Both the position numbers and the translations under genes were made by a program. From contig CM065686.1 of the NCBI GenBank assembly GCA_017654935.2, forward strand, positions 27,677,743 to 27,741,742: DNA of 64,000 nt, in the 5' to 3' direction. The DNA comes from Phymorhynchus buccinoides. Lineage: Eukaryota > Mollusca > Gastropoda > Neogastropoda > Raphitomidae. This document shows positions 45,408 to 58,150 of the stretch, one piece after another; position 1 is the first letter of the stretch, and the number at the start of each line of letters is the position of its first letter. Below the pieces are notes generated by a model. The model had not been told where the DNA came from and made no database searches. It saw only the letters and a program-made list of their open reading frames with translations.

Positions 45408-47052
45408 TGTGACGTAAGTGTCCCGCGCGACCCGCTTTCTTTATTTCTTATCTACACCCCCCCCCCCTTTCTCCCCTCCCCACCCCCCCCCCCTCTCTCC
45501 TTTTCATTTCTCTGTCCGGCCGCCACGTTAATTGCCACCCACCATCTAAAGAACGCCGAATAAGGCAATTATCTCTTTGAAGCAAGATCTATCTACCCAT
45601 CACAAGAAAGTGACAACCACGGTTATCTCCCTTTGAAGATGGTTTTGCCGTTTCCGAACACGAGAAGGATTTTGAATGTCGGCACGTGATAAGGATGTAA
45701 TAGGCGCGTGATTGTTCGGTACATTTAGAACAGCATCTTGTGACGTGTGGACTGTAATACACCAATAGCAGGCTTTCATTGTTTGAAAGTGAAGGCTATA
45801 ATTGGCGTAGTGAGAAAAAGTTTTTCACACAAGACGCTGAAACTGACTAGAGCAACACCTCTCCCAGCCAGAATAGCCCACCTAGTAAGTCTTATTGATG
45901 ACTGGTGATTGAGACTGGTTGTTTGTTTGACTCTAGTTTTGATCTAGATCCTATGTTCAATGATGAATAAGGAGTAGATAGATATGCTATAGAAAAGAAG
46001 TGGTAAACATTCTATTCTATTAATGTGCACTGATTATTTGTGTGTGTTTTTGACTTTGGTACCAGAACCGGAGTTTATGCCTACTAACCCATTTGTCTAT
46101 TTTTAGTAGGAAACCTATGGGCCGCAATCTTGCACTTTATGATACCCTTCCTTTCCAGGTGTTGGATGGGGAGTGATGATGGATTGATCACCTTTTATGT
46201 TTTACTGATCTCAGTTTGTTAACTGAAATTCAGTTTATTTATTAAATAGTGCTATTGTACAAGGGAAGCCTTCTAGCCGGTTGGGATTCACTAATGCCCT
46301 GCCGACTGAAGCCCCTTGTCTCTAAGCCATAGAGATCTACATCCACCTTCTCCTGTGATTATCAGCAGGGCATCGTGGGCCGGAAGATCATCCCGGACTC
46401 CACCAAGCACCAAGACGGGATCGCCGCCAAGACGACCCGCACCCAGAATCCGCGAGGAGACCACGCCTGAACCGTGCCATCCCGCGAAGCCGTAATCGGA
46501 ACGACTGGGAGCTACTCTCACCTGACGAGCAAGCCCAGAACTTGAAACAGCTAAGTCCACCTGACTGCGCCAATCATTTGAACTTTCCTACGGACACCGA
46601 AGATAATTAGTAACCCTTCCGGCATGGGGCGAACCTTATAGAAAGACAAAAGTCTTGTGAATCCTTTCGGATTTCATTGTTTTTTTATCCATATTTTGTT
46701 TTGGCGCCATTGAGCTGCTTTATTATTATTGTTGCATAATCTTATGCAGATTTTGGGAGTAAATAAAATACAAGTGTCAAATAATCCTGAACCCTTTGGT
46801 CAGACTGATGAGAGTGGGAGTCTTGTAATTTCATGTAAAACCCTACTTCTCTCTGTCTGCCATTTAGAGCAATTCAACCACTTGTATTTCTTACAACCAT
46901 ACGAGCCAGAACCCGGGCACAAATATAAATTTATTAGATGAAAAGGGGCCGGGAAAGTTGCTCATCTCCCATACCCTAGAGAAGTGGGCTAAAGGCAAAT
47001 TTTCTAAAGTCTTCCCTAGGGACTTAGCCTTTTAACCCATTACCTCGTCACA
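45408..47052 (+). repeat. 3' LTR (right arm)
   Basis: 1,645 bp, TGTGACGTAAG...CTCGTCACA. It has a short internal deletion ('gactttggtaccag') where the 5' LTR reads 'ctttaacacttttggtacc'. Confidence 0.93.
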
Positions 47053-47076
47053 AACGGTAACATGATAGAATAGATT
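47053..47076 (-). repeat. DIRS-B 5' ITR outer end (right arm)
   Basis: AACGG target duplication followed by 'taacatgatagaatagatt', the DIRS-B terminus, then LINE-A. Confidence 0.85.
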
Positions 47077-47299
47077 GTGTGCAGCAAGGTTGTGAGTGAA
47101 AGGCAAAAGAGTCTGGAAGTGTTGTATGCTGAGCGAGTGGTGCGAAAGGCCAAGCAGATAGCGACTGATGAGTGTCATGTTCTTGCCCACCATTATGAAC
47201 TTTTGCCATCAGGACGCAGGTATCGAACTTTCAAACTAAAATCACGGGCACAAAAAACTTTCCTACCACGTTCTATCCATCTCTTAAATTCATGATTCA

Positions 47300-47339
<40 letters not shown>

Positions 47340-47708
47340 TCTCTCTCTCTCAGTCCTTATTCTATCTTGTTCTGATTGAAACAGCTAGCTGACTGCAGTA
47401 ATTGTTAAATGTTAATGTGTAGAGATACTATTATCATCTGTATTGATGTGTGTGTATTGATTGTTGATGACGAGAAGTATTCCAAATGTTATTTGATTGA
47501 CTGTTATAAGTTAATAATGGTTACTCTGTTTTAAATGTGCACATTGCTAAGTTCATGTAATGGATTTTAATAATGATTTGATTGGTATAATTTTGTTTCA
47601 CATGTTTGATTAATGTTCTTTCAATTATGTTGTATCTCTGTCATGTTGTTGCACCTAACCTGAATTTATCTTTTGGAGATATTAAAGTATACTTGAACTT
47701 GAACTTGA
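47077..47708 (+). pseudogene. LINE-A 3' part (right arm)
   Basis: Copy of 19,894-20,524. RT C-terminal 72 residues to 47,295, CT microsatellite 47,304-47,351, (ACTTGA)n tail at 47,690-47,708. Confidence 0.85.
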
Positions 47709-48389
47709 AGAAGTTTACTTCACTCAAATTACTCGGCATATACATTGACAACAACTTATCCTGGTCAAAACACATGGACATTCTGATTTTTTTTGAAAAT
47801 TTCAAAAAAAGTATTTCAGCTCAATAGAATAAAACACTTTTTAGATCAACATACGTGTAGACTTTTTTTCCATGCCTATATCCAACCTGATATTGATTAT
47901 GCTTCAACATGTTGGGATTCAGCTAGTAAAAACACACTCAAACATTTTGAAAGATTATATAAACGCTCTATTAAACTCATACTCCTTAAATCGTCATCCC
48001 TAGAAACCAATGACTATAAAGAACTTAACATTCTACCATTTGATTTGAAATTCCTACTAAACAAAGGTACCCTTATGTACAAGATCATAAATAAGTTAGC
48101 ACCAAAATATCTTATTACTAAATTTAAAGTCCATACAATTCGAAGCAAAACCAAATTAACAATGCCCCGCCCCAGAACAGATCTATATAAATCATCCCTT
48201 ACATTCTCAGGTGGTAAATTGTGGAACAACCTCCCTGATAATCTAAAAAATAAAAGTAGCGTATCTTCCTTTCGAAAATCTTATCACAAGTTCCTAATGG
48301 AGAATCTTGTTTATCAATAATTAATGAGTTTTACTACAAACGTTACCAATGCCATCAGCTTATGCCTAGATTCTTATAAATCTCTCGTG

Positions 48390-48422
<33 letters not shown>

Positions 48423-48775
48423 TCCCATCTTATCTTATAATGGTTTTTTTGTTCTTCCTTAAAAGTGGTTTTATTCTGAAAAATTGTCATTGTCTCAAAA
48501 TTGTTTCCCTTTTTTCGTACTCAATTTAAACTACCAATTCAAGTTCACCACTGTTAAGTATTATCCATGTTTGCTTTAATTCCCATTTATGATATCTTTT
48601 TGAATTATTTCATGTGCCAATTTTTGTTCCATTTTCTTGACTTGATTGTTTTATGTCACATTTCCTTTGCTTGATGCATGGTATGAATGTGTGAGTGAGA
48701 GGGCAAGGTGTAAAGAAGCTATTGTAGCGTATCCTTTTTACCCTCAATAAAACATTCGTATTTTGTATTTCATAT
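47709..48775 (+). pseudogene. LINE-B 3' end (right arm), frameshifted
   Basis: Same as 20,525-21,600, except that 'ctgatttttttt' at 47,784-47,795 replaces 'ctgtccaag' and breaks the frame. The RT C-terminus continues at 47,793-48,320. Confidence 0.85.
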
Positions 48776-48784
48776 TTCTCTCTC

Positions 48785-49855
48785 TCTCTCTACACCCCAA
48801 GAAATGTAAATAGTTACTTATCACCACCAGACAAAAGCGTCAAAACCTGACCCTTGGCTCTCAATCCCTGTATATCAATGGTGAAATCATGGAAGAGTGA
48901 CTATCATAAAATTTTGTGACTTATTATCGATCACAACCTTTCATGGTCCCATAAGAAAAAAAAAAAAAAAAAACAAATATATATGGTTTGTAAGCAAGTA
49001 TTGAAAAAAGTCAACTTTCCAGGATAACGCATTTTCTTGATTTAGAGAGTCGTAAACTTTTTTTCAATGCTTATATCCAGTCACACATCAACTATGCCTC
49101 TACAATTTGGGATCTGGCAAGTGAGAAAAATGTAAAACCATTATGCAGTTTGTATAGACGTGCATTGAAATTGATCCTTCTGAAATCCTCTTCCCTTACA
49201 CTTACTGATTATCAGCGTTTAGAAATTCTACCTCTAAAATGGAAGCTTGTGTACAACAAAGCAATTTTTATGTTTAGATTAATGTCCGATAATGATCCTC
49301 CAACATTAAAAAATAAATTTGAAATTAACCTTGTCCGTAATGTTTTTAAAATAAAAATACCTCTTCCAAGAGTTGGCCTTTTTAAATCTAGTCTTATATT
49401 CAGGTGGCTGCTTATGGAATGATATTTCATCTTCCTTTAATGTGTACTCTGGAATTGATGTCTTTAAAAAAGAGTACCATAAGTATCTTATGTTGAAACA
49501 TACAAGCAATCATTCAACGCCAATCATTTTTCAGCTAAAACTTTCCATTAAACCTGGGTAGAGAAATTATTATGTGTGCAATATTGGGGATTCTTCTGTG
49601 ACATGCCTATCTCTTTACCTCCCCAAATTAAGAATATAATGTCACTGGATACCAGACCCTCATTTGATGCCTTTCAGTGACATGGGCGTTAAATCATTGT
49701 GGTGCCAAGAGGCGACAGTAGCGATGAAAGGGTTAACCCCATTCTTAGTTTGAAATTGAAATATGTTTCCACTTTTGATATGTTGACATGTATGCATATT
49801 ATCTACTTTGTTATTGTTAAATTATTAACAAGTTTTGTATTTACCTTATTTCATG

Positions 49856-49903
<48 letters not shown>

Positions 49904-50150
49904 TTTATGTGTGTGAGAGAGGGGGGAGGGGGAGGGAGAGACCGACGGTTTTGTTGTCGCATCTATTTTTTCTTCTTCATGGATAATTGTTCGATGATTA
50001 TTTTAGCATGCTTCATTATTTTTGTGTTGAATATATTGATTTTCTTGCATGTTTGTTTGAGGGCAAGATGTAAAAAAGCCCATTGTGTGATTACTCTTTG
50101 TCCCTCAATAAAAAAAAGTTTCGTTAGTTCGTTCGTTCTCTCTCTCTCTC
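48785..50150 (+). pseudogene. LINE-C 3' end (right arm), frameshifted
   Basis: Copy of 21,615-22,980 with a poly-A insertion (48,955-48,973) absent from the other copies and a 2-bp deletion near 49,396 that breaks the frame in 'LVLYSGGCLWND'. CT microsatellite at 49,859-49,902. Confidence 0.8.
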
Positions 50151-50194
50151 TCCCTCTCTCATTTCCCCACAATGCATGAATCATGATGCATTTC

Positions 50195-50700
50195 TTTTGA
50201 ACCTGCCAGGATCAGGATATGTGCTGACATAGCCAACATAGCATATAAAGATCCAACACTGGAACCTGCCAAGATCCAGTCATCTACCAATATTACCAAC
50301 ATAGCATATACATATCCAACATTGGAACATGCCAGGATCCAGCCATTTACCAATATTGCCAACATAGCATATGCAGATCCAACACTGGAACCTGCCAGGA
50401 TCCAGCCATCTACCAATATTGCCAACATAGCATATGCAGATCCAACACTGGAACCTGCCAGGATCCAGCCATCTACCAATATTGCCAACAAAGCATATAT
50501 CCTACCAACATTAGAACCTGCCAGGATCCGGCCAATTGCCAACATACCATATATCCTACCAACATTAGAACCTGCCAGGATCCAGCCATCTACCAATATT
50601 GCCAACATAGCATATATCCTATTAACATTAGAACCTGTCAGGTTCCAGCCAATTGCCAACATAGCATATATAAAGCCAATATTGGAACCTGATAGGATCT
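50195..50700. repeat. 63-bp minisatellite (right arm)
   Basis: About eight copies of the unit described at 23,040. It merges rightwards into 'ccaatattgg'-rich sequence (50,670-50,830) that leads into the DIRS ITR. Both strands are open across the array. Confidence 0.9.
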
Positions 50701-50779
50701 GGCTTATTTCCAATATTGGCTATACAGGATTTTATGGTGCAAAATCGATATAGGACCAATATCGGAGCCTATAACGGGC

Positions 50780-51027
50780 TAATATAGTAGAATAGATTGT
50801 ACCAATATCGGACCAATATAGGTGTGCTGTTGGGGCATTAGTGGAAAATGAAAAAGTGACGCCGACAGGTCCCCTTACTCCCCTTTCGCTTCCGGTAAGG
50901 GGAGCTGCGGTCCCTTTGCTACTTTCATTTTTATGTTGCTTGGGCATTGGTTTCCAAAATTAAGATGTTTCTGCTATTGTTTTGAGTGTTGGTCAGTATG
51001 CCTGGTCAGTATGGTTAGAATAGATTG
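50780..51027 (-). repeat. DIRS-A-type 5' inverted terminal repeat, outer boundary of the repeat block
   Basis: Contains 'tgctgttggggcattag', 'gtccctttgctac' and 'tgtttctgctattg', then 'gttttgagtgttggtcagta' and 'ggtcagtatggtt', and ends with AGAATAGATTG at 51,017-51,027. The last 50 bp match the second half of the DIRS-A ICR (4,640-4,692, complement), apart from a short 'tgcctggtcagta' duplication. This is where transposon sequence ends and the cyclase intron begins. Confidence 0.75.
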
Positions 51028-51185
51028 TGCGTTTTTACCCATTTGGGCCTCAGACAGAAAATATGTGGATGGGATAAGTACATGCGTTTTCGCGTGGAGA
51101 CGCATGTGCATATTTTTCTTTTACTTATTTATGGATATATATATGCGCATGGCATGCTCACATCTAATGTGTGCACGGCCCTTAC

Positions 51186-51361
51186 CCATTATCAGCCAGA
51201 AGCAGTATGTCGTGGTTGGTGAGGAGGGGCAGGTAGGTGATCTGGGTGAGGAGGGTGAAGACCAGGGTGAGGAAAAGGAGCAGCACCATCTTCACCATGC
51301 TGGAGGTGTGCAGGAACACTGCGGTGCCCATCATGGACAGCAGAACACACAGCATGCCGTA
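51186..51361 (-). CDS. Adenylyl cyclase exon (second transmembrane cassette)
   Basis: Membrane adenylyl cyclases convert ATP to cAMP. This exon encodes part of the second six-helix membrane domain, not the catalytic site. 176 bp; acceptor 'ttgttgcag/tac' and donor 'aatgg/gtaagg' on the minus strand; enters in phase 0 and leaves after two bases of a codon. It reads 'YGMLCVLLSMMGTAVFLH', then 'TSSMVKMVLLLFLT', then 'LPLLTNHDILLL', matching the family pattern '(S)VFL-x-I-S-S-x-x-K' of TM10-TM11 and the following loop. It follows the exon at 51,829-51,978 after a 467-bp intron. No downstream (C2 domain) exon is found to its left in the window. Confidence 0.75.
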
Positions 51362-51828
51362 CTGCAACAATGTTCCACAGCATTATCAATGTTGTACAGT
51401 GTTATGCATCATAATAAAGGGATGAAACACCAAGGTCAGCCAGGAAATATCTCATAATGCTTTCCATCCATTCATCAACTGCCCAAGTTGAAAGCCACTT
51501 TTCTGGGTATCACCTAACTAAACTCACATATATTTGTTTTTCTTGCCTGGTCCGGCACATTGTCAACCCACAGTCTGCAAGTCCACACTGTGCCCAAAAT
51601 TCAAATTGAGCAATCTTGATCCAATTATCCATGTATTTGTTTCTGGTACGCATAAGAAAGTACCATATTTTACAGACTATGAGGTGCACCCTCCACATTC
51701 AACAAAAAAACGTGAATTTGTAATCGCAATTAACATTACAAGGCATAGGGATCTTAGCAACAACAAAACCCAAAAAATGTATTGCCTTTTAGGCTGTAGA
51801 ACACAACGCTCTTTAATAATACAGTTAC

Positions 51829-51978
51829 CTCAACAAAGTATGCTGTGGGCTGATCAGCGCTGCAAAAGGTCTGGTTGTTGCGGTTCAAGCCGATCTGAGA
51901 CAGGAAAGATGCGTTGACCGTCTTCACCCCATACTTTTCGCTGATGCAGTCACTGATGGCTGTGGTATCCAAAGGCAG
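51829..51978 (-). CDS. Adenylyl cyclase exon (extracellular glycosylated loop)
   Basis: 150 bp, exactly 50 codons, phase 0 at both ends; acceptor 'ctcttttag/ctg', donor 'gttgag/gtaact'. It reads 'LPLDTTAISDCISEKYG', then 'VNASFLSQIGLNRNNQTF', then 'CSADQPTAYFVE'. There are two N-glycosylation sequons (NAS, NQT) and two Cys, as expected for the extracellular loop before TM10 in the second membrane domain. Splicing to the next exon gives 'TAYFVE/YGMLCV', resembling the 'P-EYF-x-Y' junction of animal cyclases. Isoform not determined. No further upstream exon could be identified between 51,979 and 64,000. Confidence 0.72.
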
Positions 51979-54225
51979 CTAAAAGAGAGAACACTAAAGC
52001 ACTATTGTCTGTAAGATCGATGAGATTGAAATGTGCATGTATTGTGTGTGCTTCTGCAATGCTTGGCTATTTATTTATTAAGAAGATTTCTATAGTGCAT
52101 ACCTTTAAGCTCTATACAAAATCACTAGAAAATTAAAAACGAATAAAAAGCACATAACATACATGCACACAATCACACACATAAGCACGCGCACACACAC
52201 TCGCGCGCAAGCAAAACACATGCAGAACATAATTATAGACATTATATCGAGGGGTACCTTCCAGAACTGCCCACCGGCCAAAATTTCACATTTTGAGATT
52301 TTAACACAGACACACTCAAGATTATATACATTTTCATGTCCATGAAGTTTATTTTGCATTTGGCCATTATTCAATGGTGTATTAATAAATTCAATCTCGG
52401 GCTATCAGAAAACTGATCGTTGCGTGACAGCCACTTCTGGCATAGCAAAATTGACTCCAATCCACGATTTCACTGATCACAAGAACTGACCAAGTGCCTT
52501 TGGTCAATTCTGGTAGTCACCTGTTTGGAAAAATCCCTCCTGGGCAAATCTGGTCCAAGCACTTCACGACTTAGCTGCGTGATTTGGCTGCTGACAGAAC
52601 TGACCAACAAGTGGAGGGGGGAGGGGGGAAGAGAGGGAGAGGGAGGATAGATAACACAGGTCCCATGACTTGGGTGTTGACCGTCCCTGCATGCTCACTT
52701 ACTAACTATGGTACCCGATTATTGTCAAAAAGTGTACCAAAAAATGGGGACTGCTTTGGATATTTACTTTTTTCTCTCTGTTTGTTTGTTTTTCATTAGG
52801 ATATATCTTAAAAAGTGTTCCTGTCATAGTTGGACTAAATTGAAGTTGGAAGTAAAAGGGACTGATAAGAGATTAATGGCTGGACCCCCACTAAACATTT
52901 TACCTTTACCTATATGGTGCCTTACTTTCAAGCTGATATCACCAGCGGTGCATCTCAATTGCATATATTTTAATTACCCCTATACTCGATTGCGCCCATT
53001 GCAGTTATCAGTTTTGCCAGATCAAATGGTTGTTGAGGAAAGATACAGTGGATGCTTTGCATAATTGAAATTTGGTTTTAAAAAATAGAGCTAACATTAC
53101 TTAAAAATATACAGAAAACAGACTTTAAATATCTTGTTCCAATTCTAATTTTATTGTCATGGTAAGTTTAGCTTAATAAATAATATCAAGTGAGATTAGA
53201 ATAAATAAAAACAGCAAGACCGTTGTAAAACAACAGCATTATTTCGGTTTATTTTAAAACCTTTTATGACCTAAAACGTAGGCAAACTGACATCTTTCCC
53301 CACCCTAAAACATCCCATGTCATCAAACTAAAATAAGCGATTAAAACGCGAAGGGGAAAGAAAAAAAGCAGTAAAGAGAGAGAAACGCAGACCTGCCAAC
53401 CCCCTAACAGACCAAAGAGGAATATTTGTAGCAGGAAAGAGGAATTTTGACGGCATCTTACCTTTCGCGCATAAACATAATTTGAAGTAAGCAATTTTCA
53501 TCCTTGCGAACTTGTCTTGTTTAAAACTAGTCTTGTCTGGAAGTGTCACAACTATTCATAACACAATAGAGGCTTTTGGTTTGTTCCTCTGTCCTTTTTA
53601 TTTGGGCAGACCAAGACGGTTGATGCCATAGATGACTTAAATAATAAGACTTGGAAGGAAGATAATGAATCAATTACAACGTAGCTGACAGGACAGTAAA
53701 AGACCGTAGTGAACAACATTTGTGCCCTTGAATCCACTGTTATATGAATAGACATCCATTCGGATATGGGTATAAATAAAGTGCCTAAAGTGGACTTATG
53801 AATGAGGTAAGAGCACATACCATCTGGTCACACAATGGGCTGAATTGCACGGGAAGAGCAAAAAATGTTACCACACCCCAGGGCATTGGCGTCATTCTTT
53901 TATTGTTTATGTTACCGCTGTTGATTTTTTTTTTTTTCATTGCATATTTATTCTTGGCTTCGATTTCAGTGTTGTCTAAAAACTAACATTGGAGTTTACA
54001 GTTCACTTTCACATCACCTATTCTCGTAATTTATTTGCTGGCTTAGTTGAACAAAAGGTCTAATGAAATGACGTAGGGTTAAAATGCTATAAAATGTTGC
54101 AAACTAAACCTTACGTTTAAATTCTCAGGTCACATTTTCAAGGCGGTTGTCATTACCAGTGTTAACTCCTATTCTCATCTCCTTCAAATAGTAAAACAAA
54201 GACCAAGGTATTATAATGTGTGGCT
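51979..54225. other. No gene recognised (probable cyclase intron)
   Basis: AT-rich single-copy-looking sequence with a short CA/GC-rich stretch (52,165-52,220). ORFs present are short and without domains. If the two exons belong to one gene, this would be intron. Confidence 0.55.
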
Positions 54226-54233
54226 ATTACTAG

Positions 54234-55459
<1,226 letters not shown>

Positions 55460-55467
55460 ATTACTAG

Positions 55468-56289
55468 CGTCCCTTACCGTGATCGATATTTGCATTGCTG
55501 ATTCGTGACATAAATGTTTTACTAAAAAAAAATACAATGCAGGTATCTTTCAAGGTTTCGATGAATATATTAATAATAATAATAACACATAGTATTTTTA
55601 TAGTGCCTTTCTTTAGAATTAAACTGTATGCCTGGTTTTGAAAGGTGTTCTTTAACATTTTCATTTATTCTGTGATTTATAACAACTTTTCAGATCGAAT
55701 CAGTGTTTTCAACATACTGAGCAAAACAATACAGATAGTAACTTAACACTTACCCTGGTGCAATTCTGCCACATGCAATATAGTGTGGCTGGTGAATTAA
55801 CAGAGAGGATAAACTAAAATAACTGGTTGCCTGATGCCCTTACGTTTATTGAAGTCTGTGTTGACATTTGAACACAGCATGTTGAATGAAAGTTTGAAAG
55901 AAATAAACAAATAACCACGTGACCTGTGTGCTGGTGCTTCAGGTGTAGTTACCCTCCAACCTGCTATACAGGTGCTGATCAGGTGAAAAATCAGGTAGTG
56001 TATGGTTTAGTGTCTGTGCTGATGCAATAAAAATCTTGAACGGAATGTCTTTTCTGTTCAACTGACATCCAGGAACACATAACTCGGAATAACCCAATAA
56101 TGAAGCATTCGTGTCGAAATTCAGGTGTAATCCAGGTAGCAACCCAAACTGTAATTCATGTGGTAAGCACGCCATAGTAAGTCTGCTGTTGATACTATTT
56201 GGGGACAATGATAAAGTAACAGCACCTCCACCACCCCTACAAAGTTTTAATATTGTTATGGAAACACACAATAGTATAAACCAAATTCC
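55468..56289. other. No gene recognised
   Basis: AT-rich; a short (TAA)n at 55,568-55,586 is followed by 'atagtgcctttctt', reminiscent of a retroposon tail. Nothing else stands out. Confidence 0.5.
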
Positions 56290-58150
56290 TGACAAAGGTA
56301 AGACACAGGTGTGACAGGTAAGAACAGGTAAGAACAGGTATGTCCAGGTGAACAAGAGTAACCACATAAACCAATGTATAATGGTGTAAAACGAAGTAGC
56401 ATGACAATGTAAGAGTTGTAGAATGATTTACCAGTTAGACAGTTGTGTCAGGTACTCAGGTGTGCCAGGTTGAACAGGTATGTCAAGGTGAACAAGAGTA
56501 ACCGCATAAACCAATGTATAATGGTGTAAAAACAAAGTAGCATGCCAATTTAAGAGTTGTATAATGATTTACCAGTTGGACAGGTGTGTCAGGTACTCAG
56601 GTGTGCCAGGTTGAACAGGTAAGAACAGGTATGTCCAGGTGAACAAGAGTAACCACATAACCCAATGTATAATGGTGTAAAAACGAAGTAGCATGCCAAT
56701 TTAAGAGTTGTATACTGATTTACCAGTTAGACAGGTGTGTCAGGTACTCAGGTGTGCCAGGTTGAACAGATGTGGTAGTTGATTATATTCCAACTGGTGT
56801 GTCAGTGGTATATGCATGTCACTTGAATGGATATGTCAGTGGAACATTACTGTACTGTTGTACAGTGAAACATGTATGTCCATTGGTTAGGTGTGTCAGT
56901 TGAACTGGTGTGAAATAGTATGATATTTGTACAGGTGTGTCAGTTAAACAGGTGTATCAGGTCGAATACATGTAAAAAGGTGTGTCAGTTGGAGAGGTGA
57001 GTCAGGCTTCACGTGTGTGAAATTGTATGTCAAACGAGCCGGTTAGCAAGTGTTACAGGTGTGAAAAGGTGTGTCACTTTTTAACAGGTGTCAGGTGGAA
57101 CACGTGTCTCAGTACAATGTATGTGAAATGAAGTGTCAGTTGAAAAGGCATGAAAAGGTGGCTGTATCAACTTGAAAACAAGTGTATTGTGTTCACAGGA
57201 ATGTCAGGTAATAACAGGTAGATAAGGTGTCAACAGGTGTGTCATGACATTAAAACAATCAGATGTCTCTGGTGTAAACATGTGTTTGAGGTTGAACAGT
57301 CGCCAGATAAAAAAAACAACGTTACAATGTGTCAAGGGATAGTTGTGCTAGGTTTAACAAAATATTGGGTGCTAAACTGTGTGCCAGAATGAACAGGTGC
57401 TAATGGTGAATCAGTTTAAGAATGTGTCATGTGTTAACATATGCCTCAGTTTGAACATACATATCGATTTGAATGCGTCAGGTTAAACAGATATGTAAAA
57501 TGTTAACATTTGCACGACAGGTGTAAACAGGTTGAAAGGTGATCCTGATAACAAATGTATCAACTAAAGATTGTGTAAAAGTGAAGTAGATGTGTGAAAT
57601 GTTAACATGCTTATGGCAGGTATTAACAGGTGCTTCAGGTTGTATAGATGTGTCAGGTACTAACAGGCGTGTCAGGCTGGATAGATGTGTCAAGTATCAA
57701 CAGGCTTGTCAGTCTGGATAGATGTGTCAGGTATCAACAGGCGTGTCAGGCTGGGTAGATGTGTCAGGTATCAACAGGTGTGTCAGGCTGGATAGATGTG
57801 TCAAGTACTAACAGGCGTGTCATGTTGGATAGATGGTTCAGGCATCAACAGGTGTGTCGTTATCAATCACATGTGTGTCAGGTATTGACAGGTATGCCAA
57901 GTTTAACAGTCATATTAGGTTGAATAGGTGTTTCAGTTCTCATCAATTGTCAGGTACACATATGTTAGATAGTAACAGGCGTTTCATGTTGTGTAGGTGT
58001 GTCGGGTATTGAAATGTGTGCTAGACTGAACAGGTGTGTCAGGTATTTACAAGCATGTCAAGATGAGCAGGTATTACCAGGTGTGTCAGGTAATAAAAGG
58101 AGGGCCAAGTGGAATAGGTGTAAACAGTCGCGATCAGATATGTTGCGTTG
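56290..58150. repeat. 1.8-kb degenerate minisatellite ('caggtgtgtcagg')
   Basis: A very long array of short variable units around 'caggtgtgtcaggt' and 'tgaacaggt'. Two higher-order patterns are visible. A unit of about 145-150 bp occurs roughly three times (56,340-56,770; each with 'gaacaagagtaacc', 'aatgtataatggtg' and 'gatttaccagtt'). A 36-37-bp unit ('tgtcaggtatcaacaggc') occurs at 57,650-57,850. No coding potential. Confidence 0.9.

Larger units (their letters stand above)
41184..47052 (+). mobile_element. Gypsy-type LTR retrotransposon, internally deleted (right arm)
   Basis: 5' LTR 41,184-42,849, interior 42,850-45,407, 3' LTR 45,408-47,052. Target duplication AACGG at 41,179-41,183 and 47,053-47,057. 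Same insertion site as the solo LTR at 18,210 and the left-arm copy. The polypurine tract is probably 'cggggggcctc' at 45,397-45,407, directly before the 3' LTR. Confidence 0.93.
37390..50990 (-). repeat. Right arm of the giant palindrome
   Basis: Inverted partner of 24,001-37,389. It runs in the same orientation as the left-hand locus: 37,384-40,324 matches 5,638-8,578 (offset 31,746) and 40,321 onward matches 17,346 onward (offset 22,975, then shifted by the Gypsy interior). It is slightly longer than the left arm because of extra minisatellite units. Confidence 0.97.

Noticed and set aside
24001..50990. Independent transposition as the origin of the repeated DIRS-A copies
   Set aside because: All copies share the same frameshifts, the same neighbouring LINE piece and the same order, so they were copied as one segment.
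55939..56367. 142-aa minus-strand frame with a hydrophobic start
   Set aside because: Considered as a cyclase membrane exon, but it lacks splice sites in the right places and any family motif, and it overlaps the minisatellite edge.
56290..58150. CRISPR-like array
   Set aside because: Units are degenerate and contiguous without distinct spacers, in a eukaryotic genome; it is a minisatellite.
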